Assembly (NCBI GenBank): GCA_040255465.1
Contig: JBDZVA010000003.1
Coordinates: 372,001 to 436,000, forward strand
DNA: 64,000 nucleotides
Direction of reading: 5' to 3'
DNA from: UBA5793 sp040255465
GTDB taxonomy: Bacteria; Planctomycetota; Phycisphaerae; Phycisphaerales; UBA5793
A model generated the notes under the pieces. It saw nothing but the letters and a program-made list of their open reading frames with translations. It did not search any database and had not been told where the DNA came from. A program made the translations under genes and the position numbers. Shown in pieces: positions 37,751-44,727 of the stretch (positions are counted from its first letter, which is position 1; each line of letters begins with the position of its first letter).

Positions 37751-38140
37751 TCAGTGCCGATCGATGACGGGATGGTCCTGCGTCTCGTCAACGAGTCCGA
37801 TGCGATTGCCGGGCTTCATCATGACTCCGACCATGGTGTCGAGGCCCTTGAAGCGGCGGCCGAGTTGCTCGATGCTCATGTTCGCCGCCTGCAACGTGCC
37901 GTTCGTGTCGTAGACGCTGTAGCGGGGCCCGGCGGCGGAGGCGAGGATGACGATCTCGTACTCCGGACCGATCAGCCGACCGATGATCTGCCCCTCACTC
38001 ATGGACGTCGACCCGGCAGGACCGGCCGTGGAGGTGCGCGGGCTGATAATGCTGGCGGTCGCCACGAAGACGATCGAGAGCCCGAATACGGCGAGGAGGC
38101 GGTTGAAGGTGCGGCCGAAGGGGTCCATATCCCTGTTCAT
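37751..38140 (-). CDS. small membrane-anchored hypothetical protein
   Basis: 129 residues from the ATG at 38140 (ATG at 38128 equally possible). One N-terminal hydrophobic segment (LLAVFGLSIVFVATASIIS), then a small soluble domain (GPEYEIVILASAAGPRYSVY). Not recognised. It is followed by the nucleosidase operon on the same strand, 54 bases away. Confidence 0.55.
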   Translation of the reverse strand: MNRDMDPFGRTFNRLLAVFGLSIVFVATASIISPRTSTAGPAGSTSMSEGQIIGRLIGPEYEIVILASAAGPRYSVYDTNGTLQAANMSIEQLGRRFKGLDTMVGVMMKPGNRIGLVDETQDHPVIDRH

Positions 38141-38316
38141 CGGCCGGGTTTGGACACGCGTTGATGGTGCGAACCAGATCTGGCCGAGGGGCGATCGGGC
38201 GGGCGTTCCATACCGCACAGATATTCAGGCCTGACTGGGGCGGGGTTTGGCCGCCTATGTTCCCGGGCCTACAATCGGCCCCTTCGAAGGATGTCTCGAT
38301 CCTTCGCGGCCCAGCC

Positions 38317-38391
38317 GACCCCATCGTCTAGCCAGGTCCAGGACACCAGGTTTTCATCCTGGTAACACGGGTTCAAATCCCGTTGGGGTCG
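38317..38391 (+). tRNA. tRNA-Glu (TTC), integration target
   Basis: Acceptor GACCCCA/TGGGGTC, anticodon arm CCAGG-TTTTCAT-CCTGG (anticodon TTC), T arm ACGGG/CCCGT, discriminator G. The tRNA is intact. Its last 22 bases plus five beyond are the left attachment core of the integrated element, so the 3' end was restored by the incoming DNA. Confidence 0.95.
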
Positions 38392-39649
38392 CTTTTTCCA
38401 ATCGCCGTCTCACGTGCCGTTTTCGCGTGTTTGTGCCTTGTTTTGCAGGGCTTTGTGGACTTCGGTCGTTTCGACCACCCGTGCCAGTCGGGGACTGATT
38501 TGGACAGTTTGGGCCACCAGAAACGGTCCCTATACCGGTCCCTTTTCCGGTCCCACTCTTCTCGCCCTTCGGCTTATCCCACCGCGGTATCCGCTCGATC
38601 ATCGCGCGGACAGCCTCGGCGTTCACATGCGAATATCGCGCCGCCTGGCTTGCCGTCTTGTGCGTGGTGAACGCCTGCAGGACCTGGCCGTGGATGCCCG
38701 TCTCAGCCGCCAGCGTGGTCGCGGTGTGCCGCAGGGCGTGGAAGTCCACGACGCGGCCCATGGAGTCCTTGGCCTCGATCCCAGCCCGCTCCAGATCCTT
38801 GTGCAAGAACTCCGCGCCCCACTTGGGGAGCAGGCCATCGAAGACCCGGTCCGTATCGACCGCATGCCCCGGCCGCATCGCCCGTAGCTCTTCAGCCAGG
38901 TCAGACCGCAGCGGCGCGAGATGGTCCGTTCGATTCTTCATCAGCGCGGCTGGGATCGTCATGCATGGCTTTTCACCTTCGAGCGTGAGATGCCCCCACT
39001 GCAGCTTGTGCAGCGTGCCCCGCCGCAGGCCGGTGAGCAGCGCAGCCAGGTACAGCGGCCGACGAGCTCCCGCCACATCCAGCAGCCGCTTGCACTCGTC
39101 AGCTGACAGGGCCCGGCGCCGGAAAGTCTGTCGGCCGCGGGCGTCGATTGGCCGCACGTTGGCGAGTACATTGTCCCGCCCGACGCCCATGAACGCCAGG
39201 AGCGCTTTCACTGCCGCGAGGTATTCGTTCAGGGTCTTTGCGGACCTGCTCTGCTTGCCGCGCCACGCGAGGAACGAAGATGCGTTCACATCCCGGAGCA
39301 CGGTCCACTTGCACTCCGCGAGCAGACAGGACACACGGCCCTTCACATCGCAGATGTACTGCGCGTTGCGTCCGCGCGTTCGCAAGTCTGCCACGAACTC
39401 GGCGAGGTGTTCACTCAGAGGCCGGCCAACTCGTTGCAATTCCTGCTCGCTCGGCTCGAGTCCGAGTGCTCGGCGCTCCGCATGGCGAACGATCTTCCGC
39501 AGCTTTTCCTCGGCTACCTGCTTGTCTGTCACTCGCAGCGCCACGCGAATCGCCGTCGGATCATCGCCGACCGTGTACTCACCCGAGTACGTGCGCGAAG
39601 TGACGACCTTGCCACCGCGCTTTCGCTTCCGTTTGAATACGCGCATCAT
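38354..39649 (-). CDS. tyrosine-type site-specific integrase (integrated form)
   Basis: 431 residues. Catalytic motifs of the tyrosine recombinases: Arg in LLTGLRRGTLHKLQWGHL, His-x-x-Arg in DFHALRHTATTLA, His in FTTHKTASQAAR, and Tyr in RYSHVNAEAVRAM. The N-terminal half has the SAM-like core-binding domain (SFLAWRGKQSRSAKTLNEYL). The last residues KATPTGFEPVLPG are encoded by the antisense of tRNA-Glu. After FEP the frame is joined to chromosomal sequence; in the circle it would instead continue for 61 codons (see 41738-41951). The start overlaps the Xis-like stop (ATGA). Confidence 0.93.
   Translation of the reverse strand: MMRVFKRKRKRGGKVVTSRTYSGEYTVGDDPTAIRVALRVTDKQVAEEKLRKIVRHAERRALGLEPSEQELQRVGRPLSEHLAEFVADLRTRGRNAQYICDVKGRVSCLLAECKWTVLRDVNASSFLAWRGKQSRSAKTLNEYLAAVKALLAFMGVGRDNVLANVRPIDARGRQTFRRRALSADECKRLLDVAGARRPLYLAALLTGLRRGTLHKLQWGHLTLEGEKPCMTIPAALMKNRTDHLAPLRSDLAEELRAMRPGHAVDTDRVFDGLLPKWGAEFLHKDLERAGIEAKDSMGRVVDFHALRHTATTLAAETGIHGQVLQAFTTHKTASQAARYSHVNAEAVRAMIERIPRWDKPKGEKSGTGKGTGIGTVSGGPNCPNQSPTGTGGRNDRSPQSPAKQGTNTRKRHVRRRLEKATPTGFEPVLPG
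38370..38396. repeat. left attachment core, direct repeat 1
   Basis: 27 bases from GGTTCAAATCCCG to GTCGCTTTT, identical to 41925-41951. Covers the T loop, T-stem 3' side and acceptor 3' strand of tRNA-Glu plus five bases beyond. Confidence 0.9.
38525..38554. promoter_or_regulatory. candidate integrase arm-type sites, left arm
   Basis: Three direct GGTCCC hexamers at exactly 12-bp intervals (38525, 38537, 38549), 128 bp inside the left core. Two more at the same spacing lie in the other arm (41870-41887). Tyrosine integrases bind repeated arm sites flanking the core, so this arrangement fits a P' arm. The repeats lie inside the integrase coding sequence (encoding a Gly-Thr-rich linker). Confidence 0.5.
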
Positions 39650-39870
39650 CGCCGCCGCCCTCCCTTCAAGCGTTCAACGTACGCCAGGACTTCATCAGCG
39701 GGAAGACAGCAGGATCGACCGACACGCACAGGCTGGGGCAGTTCACCGCGTGCGATGAGTCGGCGCACACTGCGCACACTGATACCGCCAAGGAACTCGG
39801 CCACGGTTGACAACCGCCAGAGGCCGCGTGGTACCGGAGTCGAGTTGGAGGCGCGATCATTCGTACGCAT
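39646..39870 (-). CDS. AlpA/excisionase-like helix-turn-helix protein
   Basis: 74 residues with GGGGGAG before the ATG. The sequence LWRLSTVAEFLGGISVRSVR followed by RLIARGELPQPVRVGRSC and LPADEVLAYVERLKGG is the AlpA/MerR-like winged HTH typical of small excisionases. Overlaps the regulator stop by 14 bases and the integrase start by four. It probably directs excision and/or activates int. Confidence 0.85.
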   Translation of the reverse strand: MRTNDRASNSTPVPRGLWRLSTVAEFLGGISVRSVRRLIARGELPQPVRVGRSCCLPADEVLAYVERLKGGRRR

Positions 39871-40276
39871 GATGCTCCCCCGGGATGCCGGTCCAGCGGC
39901 CGGTTCGCTTCATGTTGTCCTTCGCTCGCTCGATCGATCGCGACGAAATCATGATGAACTTGTGGCCGTCTGCGTCATACTCATTCCGCTCCAGAATGCC
40001 GACGCGCACAAGGTCGTCTACGGTTGCGCGAGAGCACCCCAAATCACCAGCAGCGCCGCCGGGCGACGGCCCCCATTGCTTTCGAGCCATGACGCCGTGG
40101 CCCCATTGGATGAACTTCCACAGCGCCTTCTGGCGCGGCGTCATGTCGGATTCCGCCACCATTGCCTCGCCGCAACTGGGGCAAATCAACTCGCCGGTTT
40201 CGTTCGAGGCAGCCGCAGGCATCACGGCCTCGCACTCGCTGCACCATCCCCGGATTGGCTCGCTACTGTTACTCAT
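39857..40276 (-). CDS. zinc-ribbon plus winged-HTH regulator of the element
   Basis: 139 residues from the ATG at 40276 (an in-frame ATG at 40285 also exists). A two-CxxC zinc ribbon (GWCSECEAVMPAAASNETGE, ICPSCGEAM) is followed by a helical domain MTPRQKALWKFIQWGHGVMA and a wHTH (GDLGCSRATVDDLVRVGILE). The promoter -10 falls so close that the mRNA would be leaderless. Two near-identical palindromes cover the start and lie upstream, suggesting autoregulation. It heads the xis-int operon. Confidence 0.65.
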   Translation of the reverse strand: MSNSSEPIRGWCSECEAVMPAAASNETGELICPSCGEAMVAESDMTPRQKALWKFIQWGHGVMARKQWGPSPGGAAGDLGCSRATVDDLVRVGILERNEYDADGHKFIMISSRSIERAKDNMKRTGRWTGIPGEHHAYE

Positions 40277-40291
40277 ACGACACATCGTATG
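40274..40291. promoter_or_regulatory. operator O1
   Basis: CATACGACACATCGTATG: 7-bp arms CATACGA/TCGTATG with a 4-base centre. It covers the start codon and the -10 of the regulator gene. Confidence 0.6.
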
Positions 40292-40313
40292 TCTTACGAC
40301 CGATTCCCGTCAA
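40284..40313 (-). promoter_or_regulatory. promoter of the regulator-xis-int operon
   Basis: On the minus strand TTGACG (40313-40308), 18-base spacer, TACGAT (40289-40284). The start site would fall at about 40277, directly at the ATG 40276, so a leaderless message is predicted. The -10 lies inside O1. Confidence 0.55.
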
Positions 40314-40337
40314 GCTGTCTGAGAAATCGGAAAGAAA

Positions 40338-40355
40338 AATACGACATTTTGTATG
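40338..40355. promoter_or_regulatory. operator O2
   Basis: AATACGACATTTTGTATG, matching O1 at ATACGACA-N4-GTATG. Centre-to-centre distance to O1 is 64 bp, about six helical turns, upstream of the -35. Confidence 0.55.
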
Positions 40356-40437
40356 TTTGGAGCTTGATGGCCCACCATCTGGTTGTACCATGCTCAAAAA
40401 GAGCCGCATCGTGGTTGTACACGACGCGGCCCAAGTA

Positions 40438-40511
40438 GCTCCCGTAGCTCAAATGGATAGAGCACGGTTCTGTCTAAGCCAGGGTTGTGGGTTCGAATCC
40501 CACCGGGAGCT
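40438..40511 (+). tRNA. element-borne tRNA-like gene, anticodon GTC by position
   Basis: Perfect acceptor GCTCCCG/CGGGAGC, D arm GCTC/GAGC, T arm GTGGG-TTCGAAT-CCCAC, 5-base variable loop, discriminator T. The anticodon arm CGGTT-CTGTCTA-AGCCA has a C-A mismatch at its base and a T-G pair; by position the anticodon is GTC (Asp). U at position 37 is unusual, and the body does not look like a typical tRNA-Asp. It may be a divergent, suppressor-like or decoy tRNA. It lies inside the mobile element, on the strand opposite to all its genes. Confidence 0.7.
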
Positions 40512-40853
40512 GTCGTCAGCCAGAAGGCCGCCAATACCGAAAATCCCCGGTGGCTTGCGGAAGACTCCTCCAATCGTCCAGCGGTCCGATTCCCGGTACC
40601 AGCTTCCCGGTACCGAGATAGTTTACACTATCATCTACTCCCTATCGAGCCTTTCCAACCAGAAATTTGACAGATTTGTCAAATCACCCCCGACGACCTA
40701 CTACATGTTGTGCTTGGGCAGGACTCAGGCTCGAATACTCCACGTTTTCCCATATCTACGTACCCCGGGGGTCAAGGATGGCCCCCGGGGTACGAGAACC
40801 GACCTTCACCGACTACCGCAGGCTGCCGGCCGGGCCGGCGACAGACGCCGTCT
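40512..40853. other. origin-like non-coding region of the element
   Basis: No gene is seen in 340 bases. Instead there are: two direct 11-mers TTCCCGGTACC (40590-40600, 40604-40614); an inverted repeat GATAGT-TTAC-ACTATC (40617-40632); an inverted repeat ATTTGACA-GATT-TGTCAAAT (40665-40684); and a perfect 13-bp hairpin CGTACCCCGGGGG/CCCCCGGGGTACG with a 10-base loop (40759-40794). Just downstream of rep, this fits a rolling-circle double-strand or single-strand origin. Confidence 0.45.
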
Positions 40854-41525
40854 TCAGACAGCGACCAACCGTGCAGCGTCAAACGATGGCGAGAGGTACA
40901 GATCGCCACCCTTCACGACATACTTCGAGACGTAGGTAGCCACGTCTCCCTGTGACTGCGGCGGCTCAATGCGCGCCACACCGAAACCGAATCCCGACTT
41001 CGCGCGAGGCTCATGCCAGAGGTGCCAGCCCAGGCGACGCTCGAGATTCGGCAGCAGATTCGACCACTTGATGATTGCGTGGGCGTGCAACCTGCCGGAC
41101 TTGTGCGGCTCGACGCCGAGCACCCACACCGGATGGCCCCGCCCCTTACGAATGTTGTTCGACCACGCGCCGGAGCGATGCACGTGCGTTACTGTCACGC
41201 GGCCATAGCCATCGCGCCGCTCTTTCGTCCTGATCTTGCACAGACCTCGCTCGATGGCCGTACGCTCCTGCCACTTGTGCAGCCAGGTGCGGAAGTTTCG
41301 TAGGACCTTCTCCTCGGCCCACACGTTTCCCGCATAGGTCAGCGTTGCAAACACGTCCCACTGATACCGTGCCAGGAACTCCGCCCAGCCCGCGCGCACG
41401 TTCTCACTGTTCAGCGCCACAACCTGCGCGCCGACATCGGGGCCGGGAGCGGGGCCGGTCGCTGCGCGTTCCGTCCCCGCCGCCCGGCCCTCCTCCTCTC
41501 GCATGGTCCACAACGTCTCAACCAT
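40854..41525 (-). CDS. HUH endonuclease, putative rolling-circle replication initiator
   Basis: 223 residues from the ATG at 41525. Motifs of HUH Rep proteins appear in order: WDVFATLTYAGN (motif 1), VEPHKSGRLHAHAIIKW with the His-hydrophobic-His metal site (motif 2), and GDVATYVSKYVVKGGDLYLS with the candidate nicking Tyr and following Lys (motif 3). It resembles plasmid Reps and microvirus replication proteins. The start overlaps the 77-residue ORF by eight bases, implying coupled translation. In the integrated state no promoter is obvious upstream. Confidence 0.75.
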   Translation of the reverse strand: MVETLWTMREEEGRAAGTERAATGPAPGPDVGAQVVALNSENVRAGWAEFLARYQWDVFATLTYAGNVWAEEKVLRNFRTWLHKWQERTAIERGLCKIRTKERRDGYGRVTVTHVHRSGAWSNNIRKGRGHPVWVLGVEPHKSGRLHAHAIIKWSNLLPNLERRLGWHLWHEPRAKSGFGFGVARIEPPQSQGDVATYVSKYVVKGGDLYLSPSFDAARLVAV

Positions 41526-41751
41526 CGGCGGGCCGTCCTTCGTTCGCTCGCGAGCACAGGGCTCGCTCACTGCGGACTCGTGGCCACTGCGGGGCTGCGC
41601 AGTCGCTCCCTCGCAAAGCCTCAGTCGCTCCCGCTTCGGGCTTCGCCGTTCGCAGAGCCTCACCCCCGAGCGGCCCCGCCGCCTCAACGTCATTCGCTAA
41701 GTCACGAAGCAGGCGCGGCAGAATCGCGCCAACGCTCTCAGCGCTGCTCAT
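41518..41751 (-). CDS. small ORF translationally coupled to rep
   Basis: 77 residues (ATG at 41751) with AAGGAG six bases upstream, the best ribosome binding site in the element. Begins MSSAESVGAILPRLLRDLAN, then an Ala/Glu-rich end. No known fold. Its ATG lies within the last codons of the detached integrase tail and its stop overlaps the rep start. Could be a Rep cofactor or copy-number regulator. Confidence 0.55.
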   Translation of the reverse strand: MSSAESVGAILPRLLRDLANDVEAAGPLGGEALRTAKPEAGATEALRGSDCAAPQWPRVRSERALCSRANEGRPADG

Positions 41752-41869
41752 CACCTTCTCCTTGCAACAGGGTCAGAGAGTCAACCACCGCCAGGATGAC
41801 GGCGCGGAGTTGGTCGGGCATGTTGGGCCACGCGCCGACGACTCGGGCGAGGTCATCGCCGAGATTCAC

Positions 41870-41887
41870 GGTCCCTATTCCGGTCCC
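41870..41887. promoter_or_regulatory. candidate integrase arm-type sites, right arm
   Basis: Two GGTCCC hexamers 12 bp apart (41870, 41882), 37 bp from the right core, in the same orientation as the left-arm triplet (GGTCCCTATTCC versus GGTCCCTATACC). Confidence 0.5.
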
Positions 41888-41924
41888 ACCCGCGTTCTCG
41901 GGGCCGCTATTCTCGATTCCAGCA

Positions 41925-41951
41925 GGTTCAAATCCCGTTGGGGTCGCTTTT
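41925..41951. repeat. right attachment core, direct repeat 2
   Basis: Identical over 27 bases to 38370-38396; the bases beyond (CTGTCGTT versus TCCAATCG) differ, so it marks the right end of the element. Confidence 0.9.
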
Positions 41952-42036
41952 CTGTCGTTGGCGAATGGCGGGCTTGTCTGGCGGGCCCGCTCCTACGATC
42001 CGTGAGCCGTTCGGATTGGCGGGAGGTCGCGGCGAC

Positions 42037-42978
42037 GTGCGAGACGACTTGACAACTCCACATCGGAAATGGCAGCGACCCCTTGAGGTGGCGGTCATCG
42101 TCTCGGTTGCGGTGCTCTGCGGCTTCGTGCTGTGGAAGGCCGACTCGGAGGGGACCGATCCGCCGGTGCTCGATGCGGCGGCGAAGTGGCAGCGCGATTC
42201 GATCTGGCACGATGGCAAGGCCGAGTATGCGGTGTATCGGGCCCGGCGGACGATCTACGGCAGCAGCCGCTCTTATGAAGCCAGGATCATCACCAATACC
42301 CAGCACATGGATCCGTCAACGACGACCAAGGCTGCCGACTGGAGCCGACCGGGCATGGTCCGCGTGTTCAAGCACAACGTCAGCGAGATCATCCCAACCG
42401 AGAACTACGACTACCGGTACCTGACCACAGTGTTCGTACGGGCCGACCGGCTTTCGCCGTTCAAGGTTGTGATGAGTTCGCAGGAGGATTGCGGCAGCAC
42501 GTACAAGCAGATCGTGAATGCCTCAAACACGCTGAGCTGCGATCAGTTCTCGTATTTCCCGGAGGAGGGCCACGCGAGCAGCCGCATCGCGATGTCGGGC
42601 GACGTGTACCTGCAGGACGCGCTGACGCTGGTGCTGCGATCTTTCCCATTTGACACGCCGCCCACAGAGCCGGTGAGGATTCGGCTCATCCCTGATCTGA
42701 CGGATACACACCAGAGCGACCTGACGCCGATGGACGCGGTCATCAAGTACGTCGGGCGTGAAACACTGGACGTGCCGATCGGTTCCACGATCGCGCACCA
42801 CCTGCGTGTTGAGCCGGTGAAAGAGACGACCAGCGCTGCGGGTCAGGCGAGTGACTATTGGTTTGCGGCCGAGACGGGTCCGGATCGACTGAATGTGCTG
42901 GTCCGCTATGAAGGGCCGTTCGGGGTCGTGTACGAACTCGAATCCCTCAAAAGGTGGGCCTACTGGGAGCGGCCATGA
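42037..42978 (+). CDS. membrane-anchored hypothetical protein
   Basis: 313 residues from the GTG at 42037 (GGGAGG ten bases upstream). One N-terminal membrane segment (PLEVAVIVSVAVLCGFVLW), then a beta-rich extracytoplasmic domain (KWQRDSIWHDGKAEYAVYRA). The layout resembles DUF3108-like periplasmic proteins but I cannot assign it. Earlier starts would run back into the attachment site of the element, so they are unlikely to be original. Confidence 0.6.
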   Translation: MRDDLTTPHRKWQRPLEVAVIVSVAVLCGFVLWKADSEGTDPPVLDAAAKWQRDSIWHDGKAEYAVYRARRTIYGSSRSYEARIITNTQHMDPSTTTKAADWSRPGMVRVFKHNVSEIIPTENYDYRYLTTVFVRADRLSPFKVVMSSQEDCGSTYKQIVNASNTLSCDQFSYFPEEGHASSRIAMSGDVYLQDALTLVLRSFPFDTPPTEPVRIRLIPDLTDTHQSDLTPMDAVIKYVGRETLDVPIGSTIAHHLRVEPVKETTSAAGQASDYWFAAETGPDRLNVLVRYEGPFGVVYELESLKRWAYWERP

Positions 42979-43153
42979 CGCGTTTGACGGTCGCAGGTGT
43001 CCGGCATCGGGAGGGGTGGGAATCCCGTCCAAGTTTCTGCCATTGATGAACCGATAGGACATGCGACGCCCTGATGCGCCTTGCCACTTACCAGACCAGC
43101 CCGCTCGACGAGCCTTCAATGGGTTATCGTGCGCGCATCGGAGGAACTTGCCC

Positions 43154-44698
43154 ATGTCTGATCGTCGCCTGAGCACTTTGCGATCCACCCTGCTTCTTGC
43201 GCTTTGGGCCATGTTGTGGGTGGGTCAGGCGGCCGCGCAACTTCCGCGCGAGGACATCGCGGGGCAGGTTCGGGCGAAGATCAGCGGCTCACGGCTGTCA
43301 GGAGCGACCACGACGTGCCAGATCGTTGACGTCAACTCGGGGCAGGTGCTCGTCTCGATCGACCCGGAACAGGCGATGATCCCGGCGAGTAATCTCAAGC
43401 TCATCACATCGGGCACCGCCCTGCTCACGCTTGGCACCGATTTCACCTTTGAAACGCACATGGTCCGCAGCGGCGATCGGCTGGTGATCGTCGGCAGCGG
43501 TGATCCGGCGCTGGGCGATCCGGAGTTGCTGACTGCGATGCAGATGAGCATCGAAGCGTTTATCGATCTGTGGGTGAATGACGTTGTGGCTTCGGGAATC
43601 ACAGAGTTCAGCGAACTTGTCGTGGACGACCGGGTCTTCGACCGCCAGTTCGTCCACCCGACGTGGGAAGCGGAGGATCTGCTCTACCCGTATGGCGCGC
43701 AGGTCAGCGGGTTCAACTACTTTGGCAACTGCCTGTGGTTCTATGCGTGGCCCGCGCGTCAGGCGGGGCAGGCGCCGACATTTCGCATTGAACCCGACGT
43801 TTCATCGTTTCTGCAGTTCTCGAACAACGCCAGCACGACCGGGAACGCGAAGGCAACCAATCAGATCTACGTGGTCCGGCCGCTGACTTCCAACCAGTTC
43901 TCGATGCGTGGAACCATTCGCCGTCCGCAGGCGGTGCCGATGAAGATCACCGTCAACGATCCGCCTTCGCTCTATGGGAAGATGTTCGCCGAGCGGTTGC
44001 GCCAGCGCGGAATCAAGATCGGCGCCAGCCGCGTCGCGAACAATGACGATCCGATGCCGTTCCCCGGCGAAGTGCTCGGCCGGCCGGTTCGCACGCCGGT
44101 GAGCACGATCATCACGCGCTGCAATCAGGACAGTGACAATCTGTATGCCGAGTCGCTGCTCAAGCGACTCGGCCACGACGTGACCGATCAACCGGGCTCG
44201 TGGACCAATGGAGCGGCGGTGGTTCGGCTGATTCTGAGCAAACACCTCGGCCCGAATGCGGCGACCCAGGTGCGCATGGCGGATGGATCGGGACTGAGTC
44301 GGGAGAATCGAGTCACCGCCGGCGTCATCGCCTCGTGGCTGGCGATGCTCGGAAAGAACCCGCAGACCTCGGAGATGTTCGTCCATTCCCTGGCGCAAGC
44401 GGGCGAGAGCGGCACTTTGCGCAAGCGATTTGGCGACAAGGATCTTGAAAGCGAAGTGCGCGCCAAGAGCGGTTACATCTCGGGAGTGTCGTGCCTGTCG
44501 GGATACGTGATCAGCCCCGCCGGCCGGCTCGTTGCGTTTTCGATTCTCGTCAACGACTTGAAACAGGGCGAAGTGTCGGTCGCCAAGAAGATGCACGAAG
44601 AGATCGTTGCCGCCATCGACAAGTATCTGATCGCCACTGACCCGCGCGTCGTCGAGGGTCAGGATGAAGAGACCGCCGCTCCTCAACTCGGCGGATGA
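43154..44698 (+). CDS. dacB: D-alanyl-D-alanine carboxypeptidase/endopeptidase, PBP4 (DacB/S13) type
   Basis: 514 residues with a signal peptide (TLRSTLLLALWAMLWVGQAA, AAQ). Penicillin-binding motifs of family S13: SxxK as ASNLK (IPASNLKLITSGTALLTLG), SxN as SDN (QDSDNLYAESLLKRLG) and KTG-like KSG (AKSGYISGVSCLSGYV). These enzymes trim or cleave peptidoglycan peptides in the periplasm. Together with the LysM protein it implies that a peptidoglycan wall is made. Confidence 0.92.
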   Translation: MSDRRLSTLRSTLLLALWAMLWVGQAAAQLPREDIAGQVRAKISGSRLSGATTTCQIVDVNSGQVLVSIDPEQAMIPASNLKLITSGTALLTLGTDFTFETHMVRSGDRLVIVGSGDPALGDPELLTAMQMSIEAFIDLWVNDVVASGITEFSELVVDDRVFDRQFVHPTWEAEDLLYPYGAQVSGFNYFGNCLWFYAWPARQAGQAPTFRIEPDVSSFLQFSNNASTTGNAKATNQIYVVRPLTSNQFSMRGTIRRPQAVPMKITVNDPPSLYGKMFAERLRQRGIKIGASRVANNDDPMPFPGEVLGRPVRTPVSTIITRCNQDSDNLYAESLLKRLGHDVTDQPGSWTNGAAVVRLILSKHLGPNAATQVRMADGSGLSRENRVTAGVIASWLAMLGKNPQTSEMFVHSLAQAGESGTLRKRFGDKDLESEVRAKSGYISGVSCLSGYVISPAGRLVAFSILVNDLKQGEVSVAKKMHEEIVAAIDKYLIATDPRVVEGQDEETAAPQLGG

Positions 44699-44727
44699 GG
44701 CGGGCAGCCGGTCTGGAGACGCCCCGC

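Larger units (their letters stand above)
38370..41951. mobile_element. 3.55-kb integrative element in tRNA-Glu with integrase, Xis-like protein, regulator, tRNA-like gene and HUH Rep
   Basis: Flanked by an exact 27-bp direct repeat (38370-38396 and 41925-41951) derived from the 3' end of tRNA-Glu. Gene order on the minus strand from the promoter: zinc-ribbon/HTH regulator, AlpA/Xis-like protein, integrase (ending in the left core); and at the right end the detached integrase tail, a 77-residue ORF and a HUH Rep. A tRNA-like gene and a repeat-rich, origin-like gap lie between rep and the regulator. There are no capsid, portal or conjugation genes, so it resembles an integrative rolling-circle plasmid or satellite. 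The excised circle would be 3555 bp. Confidence 0.85.
41738..41951 (-). pseudogene. detached 3' end of the integrase gene (circular-form tail)
   Basis: Reading on the minus strand from the right core in the integrase frame gives KATPTGFEP, then AGIENSGPENAGGTGIGTVN, LGDDLARVVGAWPNMPDQLR and AVILAVVDSLTLLQGEGDEQ, ending at TGA 41740-41738. There is no start codon of its own in a useful place. In the excised circle this tail fuses in frame to the integrase after residue 427, giving 488 residues. The frame check (419 and 69 whole codons on either side of the shared GCG codon) is exact. Confidence 0.7.

Noticed and set aside
41526..41693. A 56-residue N-terminal extension of the Rep protein
   Set aside because: It overlaps the 77-residue ORF that has the good ribosome binding site, and its sequence is Arg/Ser-rich. 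The ATG at 41525 before the Rep core is preferred.
38370..41951. Interpretation of the element as a complete ssDNA phage (microvirus or inovirus prophage)
   Set aside because: Rep resembles phage initiators, but no capsid, pilot or assembly gene fits in the remaining space.
41938..42036. Longer start for the membrane protein after the element
   Set aside because: It would begin inside the right attachment core, whose sequence belongs to the tRNA, so the frame there is accidental.
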